Source of the DNA: Roseibium limicola
Lineage (GTDB): Bacteria; Pseudomonadota; Alphaproteobacteria; Rhizobiales; Stappiaceae
Reading direction: 5' to 3'
NCBI RefSeq assembly: GCF_017313085.1
Contig: NZ_JAFLNF010000001.1
Coordinates: forward strand, 372,001-436,000
DNA length: 64,000 nt
Part shown: one piece after another, positions 7,423 to 16,075 of the stretch
Numbering within the stretch: the first letter of the stretch is position 1
Layout: every line of letters starts with the position of its first letter
The notes under the pieces: generated by a model
The model's input: only the letters and a program-made list of their open reading frames with translations
Database searches by the model: none
What the model was told of the DNA's origin: nothing
Program-made: the position numbers and the translations under genes

Positions 7423-7731
7423 TTGGCAAAATATCCTGTGACGAAAAAGAAGCCCGGCAGAAAACCACTTCACCGTGGGATGGCTATGAGTACCGCCGAA
7501 CGACAACAGCGTGTACGATCCCGTCGCAATGCGCATTCAGAAACCGACCGGGTGGAGTCGACTGCCTTCGCCGATGCGCTTGACGACCTGATTGGAACGC
7601 TCGACAACTTCCTTGAGAACGCCTCGATAGACACCGATCAGGTTCAAAGCGACAAGATTGCCGAGCTCCAAGCGATCGTAGAAGAGAGCAAGAAGGTACG
7701 CCGCTTCATTGAAAGGTTGACCTGCCACTGA
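7423..7731 (+). CDS. Small basic protein, 3' end replaced by IS sequence
   Basis: TTG at 7423 lies 6 bases after a perfect AGGAG (7412-7416), a better start than the in-frame ATG at 7381. The 102-residue product has a Lys/Arg-rich N-terminus (KKKPGRKPLHRGMAM, ERQQRVRSRR), reminiscent of small DNA-binding accessory proteins, and a helical acidic C-terminus. The last codons, TTG ACC TGC CAC TGA, are already the terminal inverted repeat of the IS remnant beginning at 7718, so the native end is lost. The basic motif is similar in style to the N-terminus of the protein at 2606-3397. No function can be assigned. Confidence 0.5.
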   Translation: MAKYPVTKKKPGRKPLHRGMAMSTAERQQRVRSRRNAHSETDRVESTAFADALDDLIGTLDNFLENASIDTDQVQSDKIAELQAIVEESKKVRRFIERLTCH

Positions 7732-8363
7732 ACTTTCATCCAGCTGCCACTTGAGCATGGCGTTTGATGTGAACTCGGTCCCGTCCAGTTCACGCGCCAC
7801 GACTGAAGTCGTCAATGACACACCGGATCCGGAACCTGCGCCCATCGATCAGGGCATCGGAGACGAAGTCGAGGGACCAACGCTGATTGGCGGCTTGCGG
7901 CACTGCCATCGGCGCTCGTGTTCCCAAAGCCCGTTTCCGGCCGCCACGCTTGCGCACCGTCAGACGCTCTTCCCGGTAAATCCGGTAGATCTTCTTCCAG
8001 TTGGCCTCGACGCCTTCACGCTTCAGCAGAATGTGCAGCCGGCGATAGCCAAAGCGCCTGAGCTCCGAGGCCAGTGCTCTGAGCCTCTCGCGTAGGTCAG
8101 CATCATCGGGTGGCATAGACTGATACCGATAGACACGCGGAATTCAGAAACCTCCATGCCGCCGTACTTCGAGCGCCACTTGTAAAAAGTCGCATCGCTG
8201 ACGCCATGCTTGCGGCAAAGCTCGGCGGCCGAAACGCCCGCCTGATGCTCTTTCAAAATGCCGATGATCTGTTCTTCAGTGAACCTGGATCGCTTCATCG
8301 TCTGTATCCTTCAATTGGGACCAGACTAACCTCAAAACGACGAACTTTCTGGGGAGCAGGTCA
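7718..8363 (-). mobile_element. Internally deleted IS3-family element
   Basis: Ends are TGACCTGCCACTGAAC at 7718 and, inverted, TGACCTGCTCCCCAGAAAG at 8363. On the minus strand, orfA starts at 8298 (MKRSRFTEEQIIGILKEHQ, GVSDATFYKWRSKYGG) but leaves frame after about 50 residues. A piece of orfB (8116-7790) reads LRRFGYRRLHILLKREG and RWSLDFVSDALIDGRRFRI, and a last piece reads DGTEFTSNAMLKWQ. The middle of both orfs, including much of the DDE core, is gone, so the 646-bp copy is non-autonomous or dead. No target duplication is evident. Confidence 0.8.
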
Positions 8364-8504
8364 CGAACGATCTCATCCTGCCCTTGAGCACAAAACTCCA
8401 AAGGACGCATATTGCACCGGCAGAAACCTGAAACTGGCGGCATGACAACGAAACCGGATACAGCTTAACTTAGCCGCTGACCTGTTCGGAAAACCGGGAC
8501 CACT

Positions 8505-9464
8505 TCATTCCAGCTTGCGACGCTCCTGCGCCAGATCTTCAGGCGATAACGGCACATAGCCTTCCGCAGTATCCGTCATGGCCGCGACCATCGCCTGCCC
8601 CTCATCCGACAAGGCAAGCCGGAGATAATCCTTCAGATCTCCCTGAAGTTGCGTGTTCGGTGCAAGATCGAAATAGAGGCTTGTAAAGGCTGAAAGCGGA
8701 TATACGCCTGCACGAACGCTCTCAAGCGCCGGCGTATGTGTCTGTCCGCCGCGTTCACGAGAGAGAGGAAGCACCCGAACTTCCTTCGAGACACTTGCCG
8801 CGTCGAACCAGCCGACACAACCGATCCCGAAAGGGTCCTTCGCCACCGCTTCAATAACCGCGCGACGATCGGCGAGGGCTTCATAATGCAACGCGTAAGC
8901 CTGACCCGACAGATGTGCATCTTTGAAAGCAGATGCATATTTGCCGTCATCGCGCAAACCATAAAGATGAATACGCCGATCGGCCCATTCTCCTGCCAAT
9001 CCCAGCTGATGCCAGAAATTGATATCGCCACCCGGCGATCCGGACGAGAAGATCCCTGCCACCTCTGCCATTGCAAGCCCCCCCAGCGGGTTCGTCTTGT
9101 GAACATAAAGGGAAGGAGGCGTTTTAGCGCCGGCTCGTGGGCCGTGTCCGGTGTACCCGATATGAATACCAGTTGGCGCGTAGCCCTTGGCAGAGCGAAA
9201 GGCCGCCAACTCGCCTGCCCAGGGGGCACGCGACATCGGTGCAACCCGGGCTGCGTCACAAGCTAGCGCGCGAATGGCAGTCGACGAGCCACGCAGCGTT
9301 AAGTCAAACCGGGTGTCAGGGTGGATCTGCAGGTACCGTTCGCACAACGCACGGACCAAAGGCTCCATGCCATCATTGCCGACAATGGCAATTTCACGCT
9401 TCAACGTGATGGGATCCGTGGAACGCGGCAGATGGGACGGTGCCACAGTTGCGCTCAATATCAT
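8505..9464 (-). CDS. PstS-like substrate-binding-fold protein without signal peptide (copy 2)
   Basis: 319 residues from ATG at 9464, one base after the stop of the preceding paralogue; a longer frame exists but is only a shadow of that gene. The fold is that of PstS-type periplasmic binding proteins (PBP-like domain): LTLRGSSTAIRALACDAARV early, VHKTNPLGGLAMAEVAGIFS in the middle and EGYVPLSPEDLAQERRKLE at the end. No signal peptide or lipobox is visible, so export is doubtful. It is the last gene of the iron-siderophore operon. PstS-like proteins normally bind phosphate; here the neighbours imply a role linked to iron or to sensing, which is inference. Confidence 0.75.
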   Translation of the reverse strand: MILSATVAPSHLPRSTDPITLKREIAIVGNDGMEPLVRALCERYLQIHPDTRFDLTLRGSSTAIRALACDAARVAPMSRAPWAGELAAFRSAKGYAPTGIHIGYTGHGPRAGAKTPPSLYVHKTNPLGGLAMAEVAGIFSSGSPGGDINFWHQLGLAGEWADRRIHLYGLRDDGKYASAFKDAHLSGQAYALHYEALADRRAVIEAVAKDPFGIGCVGWFDAASVSKEVRVLPLSRERGGQTHTPALESVRAGVYPLSAFTSLYFDLAPNTQLQGDLKDYLRLALSDEGQAMVAAMTDTAEGYVPLSPEDLAQERRKLE

Positions 9465-9465
9465 A

Positions 9466-10524
9466 TCAGTTACCTTCCTGAACAAGAACTCGATCAAGCT
9501 TGGCGCGTTCCACCGCGGCCTCCTCTTGCGACAGTGGGATATAGCCGCCTGGCTGTGCCGCGATGATTGCCTGCCCCTCGGCCGACAGGACGAAACGCAA
9601 ATATTCACGCAGCACCGGGTCAAGCGGCATGCTCGGTTTCTGCGGCACGTAAAAATAGAGAAACCGACCAAAGAGATAGCTATTGCTCCGCACATCACCG
9701 GTGCTGCCGAGCGACGTGGGCGCTTGCGGGTTCATGGAAACAGGAACCTGCCGAATATCGGCGGTTTCACATCCCAGAGCGGCAACCGCGACCCCCGCAC
9801 GATCCTGCGCGAGACGGCCAAGCACAGCCCCCGTTCCGACATAGTGCTCATAAAGCGGACTGAGTGGCCGACCATTTAGAAGGTGTGCCTGCATATAAGT
9901 GCCGAAACCTGTGAACTCCGGCGTGCCGATCGGGTGGATCAGCCGATTGCTCCATTGGCCATGCAACCCGAGCTGGCTCCAACGTGAATAATCGCCACTC
10001 GGATTGCCAATAGAAAAGATCTTCGAAATCTGCGTCCGGTCCAGCCGTTCGAGCGGATTATCACGGTGAACATAAACAGCAAGGGAAGTTGCCAGATGCT
10101 GCGACGTCTCCTCCGCTGTATGTGCTACTCGAACAGCCATCGCCGGCGCTCCGATCAGCTTGGTATAAGGCACAGTTTCCACTGGAGTGATCTCGCGCCC
10201 CATGACGCTGAACATCGCCTGACCATTCATCAAGAAAGCCATAGCCGAAGGCGTTCCGCGCAAGTCGATATCGAACGCAATCTGAGGATGGATCTCGCAA
10301 AAGGCGGCACACGCACGTTCGATAATCCAACGGCCGTGCTCTGAACCCGAAATACGTGCCCTGCCGTCACACGTCATCCAAGCAGCATCGTGCGGCACCT
10401 CGAAAGTGCACGGCTCATAAGGCTTGAGCAATGGATCTGTTTTCCGCGGCACCCAGGTCTCAGTGCCAGCGACTTCTATCCCCGCGGACGAACTTCCAGT
10501 GTCATTTTGGTGATTCAAATTCAT
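9466..10524 (-). CDS. PstS-like substrate-binding-fold protein without signal peptide (copy 1)
   Basis: 352 residues, paralogous to the next gene: VHRDNPLERLDRTQISKIFS and SRWSQLGLHGQWSNRLIHPI line up with VHKTNPLGGLAMAEVAGIFS and NFWHQLGLAGEWADRRIHLY, and both end with GYxPLSxE. The N-terminus (MNLNHQNDTGSSSAGIEVAG) is hydrophilic, so a classical Sec signal is absent. It lies 52 bases after the PepSY gene in the minus-strand iron operon. Retention of two copies under iron control suggests a real function, possibly binding a ferric or phosphate-like ligand, but nothing in the sequence proves the ligand. Confidence 0.75.
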   Translation of the reverse strand: MNLNHQNDTGSSSAGIEVAGTETWVPRKTDPLLKPYEPCTFEVPHDAAWMTCDGRARISGSEHGRWIIERACAAFCEIHPQIAFDIDLRGTPSAMAFLMNGQAMFSVMGREITPVETVPYTKLIGAPAMAVRVAHTAEETSQHLATSLAVYVHRDNPLERLDRTQISKIFSIGNPSGDYSRWSQLGLHGQWSNRLIHPIGTPEFTGFGTYMQAHLLNGRPLSPLYEHYVGTGAVLGRLAQDRAGVAVAALGCETADIRQVPVSMNPQAPTSLGSTGDVRSNSYLFGRFLYFYVPQKPSMPLDPVLREYLRFVLSAEGQAIIAAQPGGYIPLSQEEAAVERAKLDRVLVQEGN

Positions 10525-10576
10525 ATCCTTTCAAAGCCGGGGCGGGGAACCTGGGAGAGATCGAAGAGCCATGCCG

Positions 10577-11764
10577 TCAACGCATCGATTTGGCGCGACG
10601 ACGCCTCACGAAAAGCAGCAGGCCGGTGAGGGTGAACAGCGGCAAACACAAACTGGCCAGAAACACCAGCACACGCGAGGTTAGACCAAATACCGCGCCC
10701 GTATGGATTGGATCCATATTGGCCAGAATCCAAGGCCCCGCCGGCAAATCCGCATAGAGCGTTTTCCCGACGAGCACGCCGGATCGTGGATAGATCCTCA
10801 ATTCATCAAAAGCACGATCATGCGACGCATCCTTCGGCAAGACCCGGGCTCGGGCCGGCCCGTCGCCGCGCGGCAACAGGATCTCCACGCTATCCAGTCG
10901 CGCGCCATAGCGCGCGGCGACAGTGGTCCACACAGTGTCGACAGATGCAGTATTTAAGGTTCTGGCCCGTGCCACGGGCATAGTTCTCGGCCTGCTCTTA
11001 TCGGAGAGAGCATCTGCCGCTTGAGGCGCCAGGAGGCTCACCATGCCTTGACGGTACCAATCGTATGACCACCAAAGCCCAGTCAGTGCGCTGCTTAGAT
11101 AAAATAGCAATACCATCCCACCCATTCCCCTATGCAGCGCGCGATAAAGGGATCCCCCGCGCAAGGACAAGTCGATGCACAGCCAGGAACGCCAATCGAA
11201 TGGGTGCTTGGGCCATCTCAAGTAAAGACCGGATAGCGCAAAGAAAATCAGACAGATGGCGGAAACGCCCGTGACGTGGCGGCCAATCTCGCTCTTGGCG
11301 CCAGAAAGCGTCAAATAGCGATGAAAGGAGCGAACGCGCGCAAAGACCCCCGCTCCTGTAGATTCACCAAGAAGCTTCCCGGTATAGGGATCGAGATAGA
11401 TCCGCGGATTGCGACCGCCATCCGCGGGGCGACGCTTGAGAGTGACGGTATACGCGCGCTCACGATCACTTTCTATTTTGAGTGCCGTAATCAGTTCCTG
11501 CGGCCTTTGCTCGTGCACTCTGGCGAGCAATGCGTCGGGCGCCAACAGTGCGCGCGTGGAGACGGCAACCCGGGCTTGTGGGCTAAGCGCCGCCATGATT
11601 TCATCTTCGAAGCTCATCATCGCGCCGCTCAGCCCCATAAGAGCCAGAACCAGCCCGGCGCTGAGACCAAGAAGTCCGTGCAGCCGGAACAAGGCCCGGC
11701 GCAGCTGGAGGCGCTCCTTGAATGGACGCCGACCCGGCGATTGCTTCATGACTATGCGTAGCAT
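10577..11764 (-). CDS. PepSY-associated membrane protein (ferric-siderophore reductase type)
   Basis: 395 residues with the arrangement of the PepSY-TM family: a first helix with FRLHGLLGLSAGLVLALMGL at about 25-50, a periplasmic PepSY-like part with RIYLDPYTGKLLGE, FHRYL, HVTGVSAICLIFFALSGLYL, a third helix region LHRGMGGMVLLFYLSSALTG, a second PepSY-like block, and a last helix near the C-terminus ending in RRRRAKSMR. His residues in the helices fit heme or electron-transfer roles. Family members reduce or release iron from siderophores at the inner membrane. It sits 14 bases after the binding-protein gene, so iron release after uptake is the likely job. Confidence 0.82.
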   Translation of the reverse strand: MLRIVMKQSPGRRPFKERLQLRRALFRLHGLLGLSAGLVLALMGLSGAMMSFEDEIMAALSPQARVAVSTRALLAPDALLARVHEQRPQELITALKIESDRERAYTVTLKRRPADGGRNPRIYLDPYTGKLLGESTGAGVFARVRSFHRYLTLSGAKSEIGRHVTGVSAICLIFFALSGLYLRWPKHPFDWRSWLCIDLSLRGGSLYRALHRGMGGMVLLFYLSSALTGLWWSYDWYRQGMVSLLAPQAADALSDKSRPRTMPVARARTLNTASVDTVWTTVAARYGARLDSVEILLPRGDGPARARVLPKDASHDRAFDELRIYPRSGVLVGKTLYADLPAGPWILANMDPIHTGAVFGLTSRVLVFLASLCLPLFTLTGLLLFVRRRRAKSMR

Positions 11765-11778
11765 CGCAGCGGCCGCGG

Positions 11779-12756
11779 CTACTTGCGTTCAGGCAACGGT
11801 CTACCAGAAATATGCGACTGCACCTGGGAGACCATTAGCGCCAACGCAGCAAAGGAATTCGAGATCGTTTCCTCACGCGCAAGAATGATATAGCGCCCTT
11901 CGCGGCAGGCTTTCAAAAAAGCGCAATAGCCGGGCATCACCTTTTCCATCGCAGCAATTTCGTCGGCCGGCCCGCCTCCTGAATCAGAACGGAATGTGTC
12001 AAAAACGAAATCCGCATCGAGTTCCGGCAAACGTTCAGCGCTGACGTTGATCCGCTCTCCATCAGGTATGGCATCGATGATTTGCGGAAAGTGAAAGCCA
12101 GCATCGCGCAAAACCCGACCAAGAGCCCGATACGTATGATGAACGGTAATCTTGCCCTTGTTGGCCTGGATGACAGAGACAGTAATGTCCCTCGTATTCA
12201 CCACACGTTTGAGGCCATCCAGTTGTTCCTTGTAGCGACGCTCCAGGATCGCCAGACGTGTTTCCGTACCGGTCAATTCGGCTAGTTTGGCGTAGATACG
12301 CGGCGCGCTGCCAATCAAGTGATCGATGCTGACAGTCGGAGCGATCTTTTCCAACTGCTCAACAGGTGTATCGCGCGACGGCTCCGTAATGATCAGGTCA
12401 GGCTTTGCAGCAACCACCGCCTCCATGTCGATATTGGACGAGCCGATAAACCGGATATCGGAATTGTCAAAATCGAAACCGGTCAAAAGACCGCCCGACC
12501 GCAAAAAGTGCCGTCCGTCGAGCGCTGTACGGCCATGACTTGCGACCGGCGGCACGCCCAGTTCAATCAAGGGAATTGTAATATCGAGATCATGCAGCGA
12601 CACAATCCGCTTTGGATGAACCGGCACGGCCACAGTGCGACCGAGATCATCTGTGAAGTTGCGGGTTTCCTGCGCTTGTGCAACGCCAAGGCACAGTGAC
12701 AGGATGAGGGCCGCAGTCGAAACCGCGATACCTGGGTGCAGCATAATTGTCTCCAT
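11779..12756 (-). CDS. Periplasmic iron-siderophore binding protein (FecB/FhuD type)
   Basis: 325 residues with a signal peptide ending near GVAQAQE. The segment NFTDDLGRTVAVPVHPKRIV is the standard opening of class III (cluster A-II) binding proteins, followed by AVVAAKPDLIITEPS. The C-terminal lobe includes FAALALMVSQVQSHI. It would deliver a ferric siderophore from the TonB receptor encoded at 16076 to the FecCD permease pair encoded just before it (13833-12781 and 14861-13830). The gap from the permease gene is 24 bases, so it is in the same operon. The ligand cannot be told from sequence. Confidence 0.9.
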   Translation of the reverse strand: METIMLHPGIAVSTAALILSLCLGVAQAQETRNFTDDLGRTVAVPVHPKRIVSLHDLDITIPLIELGVPPVASHGRTALDGRHFLRSGGLLTGFDFDNSDIRFIGSSNIDMEAVVAAKPDLIITEPSRDTPVEQLEKIAPTVSIDHLIGSAPRIYAKLAELTGTETRLAILERRYKEQLDGLKRVVNTRDITVSVIQANKGKITVHHTYRALGRVLRDAGFHFPQIIDAIPDGERINVSAERLPELDADFVFDTFRSDSGGGPADEIAAMEKVMPGYCAFLKACREGRYIILAREETISNSFAALALMVSQVQSHISGRPLPERK

Positions 12757-12780
12757 CGATCTTTTATTGCAGCTGGCCCG

Positions 12781-13833
12781 CTAGAGACGGTGCCTGCGTC
12801 GCCACAACAACATGAGAAAGAACGGCACGCCGAGCACCGCCATGACGATGCCTGCCGGGATTTGCAACGGAGCAAAGGCCAAGCGCCCAACGCTGTCAGC
12901 AATCAGCACCAGGCCGGCACCCATCAGCGCACTGGACGTCAGCAGTGCGACTTGATTGCCACCAATGGCGAAGCGCGCCATGTGTGGCGCTATCAGCCCG
13001 ACGAACCCGAGATTGCCGACACACGACACGCTGGCCGATGTCAGCAACACAGGGCCTGCAAATCTCGCAAAGCTCAGAATTTTCAACCGAACGCCGAGCC
13101 CGCATGCGGTCTGATCGCCTAACAACGCCACATCGGACGCTCGTGCGGTTGTGTAAAGTATGGCGCTTCCCACAAGGCTCCATAGCGTGGCCACAAGCAC
13201 CAACGGCCAGACCGAGGCGTGAAGACTGCCTGTCAACCAGACAAGAGCCGTCTGCACATCTCGGATATTGGCCGTGGTCATGAACAACGAAATCGCTGCG
13301 GAAAAGAACCACGAAACACCGATACCAATCAGAATGAAACGCACCCGAGCCATATCGCGAGCGATGGCAACAACAAGCAGCGCCACGGCGAGGCCGCCGG
13401 CCATGCCCACCACCGGTCGCCACGCCACTCCGACGGTGGGAAAAAAGACGATCAGCGACAGCACCATCACCCCCGCTCCCTCCTTCACACCGATAAGGCC
13501 CGGATCGGCAAGACCGTTTCGGGTAATCGATTGCATGGCGGCTCCCGACAGCCCGAGCATGGCGCCGCTCAACACGGCCATTAAGATGCGGGGCAGACGA
13601 ATATCCCACACGATGTAGCGCTGGTCGTTTGTCGCGGTTTGCGGATGTAACAACGTCTTCAGGACATCAGGCAATGGTATATGGTAGCTGCCCGCCGGAA
13701 GCGCTCCGATGGCAATCGCAAGAACGGCGGCGGCAAGAACGCAACATAAAATTGCGGTGTAGGGCCGCAAGAGCAGAGAAACGCGCCCGCAGGACAGGAT
13801 CCTGTAGCCGTGTTTTTCCATCAGCCGCATCAT
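12781..13833 (-). CDS. Iron-siderophore ABC permease, FecCD family (second subunit)
   Basis: 350 residues, about nine to ten membrane helices. It has the conserved family segments DIRLPRILMAVLSGAMLGLS and, near the C-terminus, CVGNLGFVGLIAPHMARF, the stretch that contacts the ATPase, followed by ADSVGRLAFAPLQIPAGIV. It overlaps the upstream permease gene by four bases (ATGA), indicating translational coupling. It forms the channel with the other permease. The N-terminal 25 residues are longer than usual, and a later start is possible. Confidence 0.92.
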   Translation of the reverse strand: MMRLMEKHGYRILSCGRVSLLLRPYTAILCCVLAAAVLAIAIGALPAGSYHIPLPDVLKTLLHPQTATNDQRYIVWDIRLPRILMAVLSGAMLGLSGAAMQSITRNGLADPGLIGVKEGAGVMVLSLIVFFPTVGVAWRPVVGMAGGLAVALLVVAIARDMARVRFILIGIGVSWFFSAAISLFMTTANIRDVQTALVWLTGSLHASVWPLVLVATLWSLVGSAILYTTARASDVALLGDQTACGLGVRLKILSFARFAGPVLLTSASVSCVGNLGFVGLIAPHMARFAIGGNQVALLTSSALMGAGLVLIADSVGRLAFAPLQIPAGIVMAVLGVPFFLMLLWRRRHRL

Positions 13834-14861
13834 CGGAATCTCCGAGCAGCAATGAAAATAAAGACCGGCGCTCCGGCAAGCGCAGTCAGCAAGCCAGTCG
13901 CGAGTTCCTGTGGTGCGACGATTGTTCGCGCAGCAATATCCGCCGCCAGCAGCAATACGCCACCGCCGATGGCCGAAAGCGGAAACAACAGTCGCAGATC
14001 GTCACTGACCAGGCGTCGCACCATATGCGGCACGACAAGACCGATGAAAGCAATCGGCCCCGCGATGGAAACGGCGGCCCCGCAGAAAAGGGCCGCTGCC
14101 AATAGGCTGGCAGCACGCACAGCCATGACGTTGACGCCCAGGCCCTTCGCCACCGCATCACCGAGGGCAAGTACATTGAGATACGGCGCCAGCACCAGAG
14201 CGACGGCACACCCCGCGCTGACCACATAGGCCGCATTAACAAGCGCCAGATAGGTAAGCCCCGCCAAATCGCCCGCCAGCCAAATCCTCAAGTCATCGAG
14301 CGTCTGTTCATCAAGGATCAGAATTGCCGCCGTCAACGACGACGCGAATGCGGAGAAGGCAACGCCGAACAACGTCGCCTTCATCGGCGTGAGGCCGTTC
14401 TTTCCCGCCGATGCCAAGCCCAGAACCACGCCGAACAATGCCGCCGCCCCGACGGCGGCAATCAATGGCCTCCCCAGCGGTTCCGCAAGCCAAGAGCTTC
14501 CTGTCGCAGTCGCGAGAACGACGGCCAGGGCCGCGCCGGCATTGAGCCCGAGAATATGCGGCTCCCCGAGGGGGTTGCGCGTCACCGATTGAAGCAGCGC
14601 ACCGGCAACCCCAAGTGCCGCGCCGCATACAATGGCCGATAGGAGCCGCAACAAGCGCAGATCAACGACGATCTTGTGATCGAAATTCGTCGGATCATAG
14701 GAAAGCAACGCTGTTATCACCGTTTGCGGACCGACAAAGCGCGCACCGATACCAAGATGGATGACAGCAAGCGCCAAAAGCAGGAACAACCCAAGCGTCA
14801 TCGCCGGAAGTGCCTTGCCGCGAGGCCGGTGAAACTGAGCGGGCGCGGAAACCGAACTCAC
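13830..14861 (-). CDS. Iron-siderophore ABC permease, FecCD family (first subunit)
   Basis: 343 residues with the same family signature: DLRLLRLLSAIVCGAALGVA, SVTRNPLGEPHILGLNAGAA and, later, IAGPIAFIGLVVPHMVRRLV before DIAARTIVAPQELATGL. It overlaps the ATPase gene upstream and the other permease downstream by four bases each. The two permeases differ from each other, as usual for FecC/FecD or FepD/FepG pairs. Confidence 0.92.
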   Translation of the reverse strand: MSSVSAPAQFHRPRGKALPAMTLGLFLLLALAVIHLGIGARFVGPQTVITALLSYDPTNFDHKIVVDLRLLRLLSAIVCGAALGVAGALLQSVTRNPLGEPHILGLNAGAALAVVLATATGSSWLAEPLGRPLIAAVGAAALFGVVLGLASAGKNGLTPMKATLFGVAFSAFASSLTAAILILDEQTLDDLRIWLAGDLAGLTYLALVNAAYVVSAGCAVALVLAPYLNVLALGDAVAKGLGVNVMAVRAASLLAAALFCGAAVSIAGPIAFIGLVVPHMVRRLVSDDLRLLFPLSAIGGGVLLLAADIAARTIVAPQELATGLLTALAGAPVFIFIAARRFR

Positions 14862-15703
14862 GCGCCACCCGCCTGCCTGCCGCTGACCGGCAGAAAAACC
14901 GGCCTGTCAGATTGCGGATGAGCCGCAGCCAACACGTCGATATCAAAAATTTCGGAGACCAGCTCCGGCGTACAATTTCGCGGCTCGACGGGATCTGCTG
15001 CCAACGCGCCATTTTTCAAAAAGAAGATCGTATCCGCATAGCTCATGACGCAATTCAAATCGTGCAATACAACGACAATGGTTCTGCCATGGTTGCGGCT
15101 CAAGTCATGCAGGAGGTCGAGGATTTCTATCTGATAGCGCAGATCGAGGAACGCGGTCGGCTCATCCAACAACATGATCCGCGTTTCCTGCGCGATCGCC
15201 ATGGCGATCCAGCATCTTTGTCGCTGTCCGCCGGAGAGTTGATCGACCTGTCTGTCCGCAAATTCCAGCGTACCCGTCAGGCGCATGGCCTCTTCTATCG
15301 CGTGATCGTCTCCCGGCGTCCACTGGCGCAATACTCCTTGGTGGGGAAAGCGTCCGCGAGATACAAGATCGAGGGCTGTGATCGCTTCCGGTAGCAGCGG
15401 GTTTTGCGGCAGGATACCAAGATTGCGGGCGAGTTCTCGCGACGAAATCCTGTGTATGGACTTCCCATCGAGACAAACCTGCCCGGAATTCGGCTTCAAA
15501 AGGCGAGCCATCGCGGACAAAAGCGTCGATTTCCCGGACCCATTGGGCCCGGCTAAAGCGATCAACCGGCCTTCCGGAACAATCGCATCGATCTGCTTCA
15601 GGATATTTTCCGCACCATAGTCGACGCAAACCTTCGCGAGACGCAGGCCTTGCGTTCCCCGATCAACAGCCTTGCGCCCGCTGTTAGCATCTGGGTCTGA
15701 CAT
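14858..15703 (-). CDS. Iron-siderophore ABC transporter ATPase (FecE/FepC type)
   Basis: 281 residues. Walker A is GPNGSGKSTLL (about 53-63), the signature LSGGQRQRCWIAMA (about 156-169) and Walker B IMLLDEPTAFLD, followed by the switch His in VVVLHDLN. It is the first gene of the minus-strand iron operon and is preceded by an iron box at 15801-15817, about 100 bases upstream of the ATG. Some 30 residues before the domain carry no motif. Confidence 0.93.
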   Translation of the reverse strand: MSDPDANSGRKAVDRGTQGLRLAKVCVDYGAENILKQIDAIVPEGRLIALAGPNGSGKSTLLSAMARLLKPNSGQVCLDGKSIHRISSRELARNLGILPQNPLLPEAITALDLVSRGRFPHQGVLRQWTPGDDHAIEEAMRLTGTLEFADRQVDQLSGGQRQRCWIAMAIAQETRIMLLDEPTAFLDLRYQIEILDLLHDLSRNHGRTIVVVLHDLNCVMSYADTIFFLKNGALAADPVEPRNCTPELVSEIFDIDVLAAAHPQSDRPVFLPVSGRQAGGA

Positions 15704-15800
15704 TGCCCTTCATCACTCCACGCATCGAAAATCATGCTGACACACCTGGAAGGCTCCAAAGCCTTGGGATACAGGCGAGCATCGCCGCTACATTCATTTA

Positions 15801-15817
15801 TTGAATGTAGTAGTCAA
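15801..15817 (-). promoter_or_regulatory. Iron-responsive operator of RirA type (TGA-N9-TCA)
   Basis: TTGAATGTAGTAGTCAA contains TGA, nine bases, TCA, the core of the IRO box bound by the iron regulator RirA in Hyphomicrobiales. It is the exact reverse complement of the box at 15998. It lies about 98 bases before the ATPase start. Confidence 0.7.
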
Positions 15818-15997
15818 GTTTGGACGACATCATTTTTCTTGCGTATGCCTGCCGCACTCCTCTGTCTCTCCCCTCACAGCTGCACCCAAAGAGCCCTCGA
15901 CCCGTCTTTTATCGCCGCAATTTCGACCTCATACCAGAAATCGCCACCTGAGCTCGCGACAGCGCAGGGTTAAATCGGTACCGGAAAAATCAAAAAG

Positions 15998-16014
15998 TTG
16001 ACTACTACATTCAA
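15998..16014 (+). promoter_or_regulatory. Iron-responsive operator of RirA type (TGA-N9-TCA)
   Basis: TTGACTACTACATTCAA carries TGA-N9-TCA and lies 61 bases upstream of the TonB receptor ATG. Perfect identity with the inverted copy at 15801 argues for one regulator acting on both transcripts. Confidence 0.72.
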
Positions 16015-16075
16015 GTTTGAATGATCGCCGGATAATCTTTTTACGGCGTATCTATCTGAACTCAGGACCACTCTC

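Larger units (their letters stand above)
15704..16075. promoter_or_regulatory. Divergent iron-regulated promoter region
   Basis: This 372-bp gap separates the siderophore ABC operon from the TonB receptor gene. Two copies of the same 17-bp box lie near its two ends in opposite orientation (15801-15817 and 15998-16014), so each gene has its own operator. Inverted repeats of CATTCA/TGAATG surround both boxes (15791-15807 and 16008-16023). I see no gene in the middle. Confidence 0.75.

Noticed and set aside
1..8500. CRISPR array or cas genes in the defence-like island
   Set aside because: No regularly spaced direct repeats were seen; the HEPN protein is a stand-alone Abi_2 protein, not a Cas13.
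9465..9698. N-terminal extension of the second PstS-like gene to 9698
   Set aside because: The extension is read inside the upstream paralogue in another frame; the ATG at 9464 directly after its stop is the natural start.
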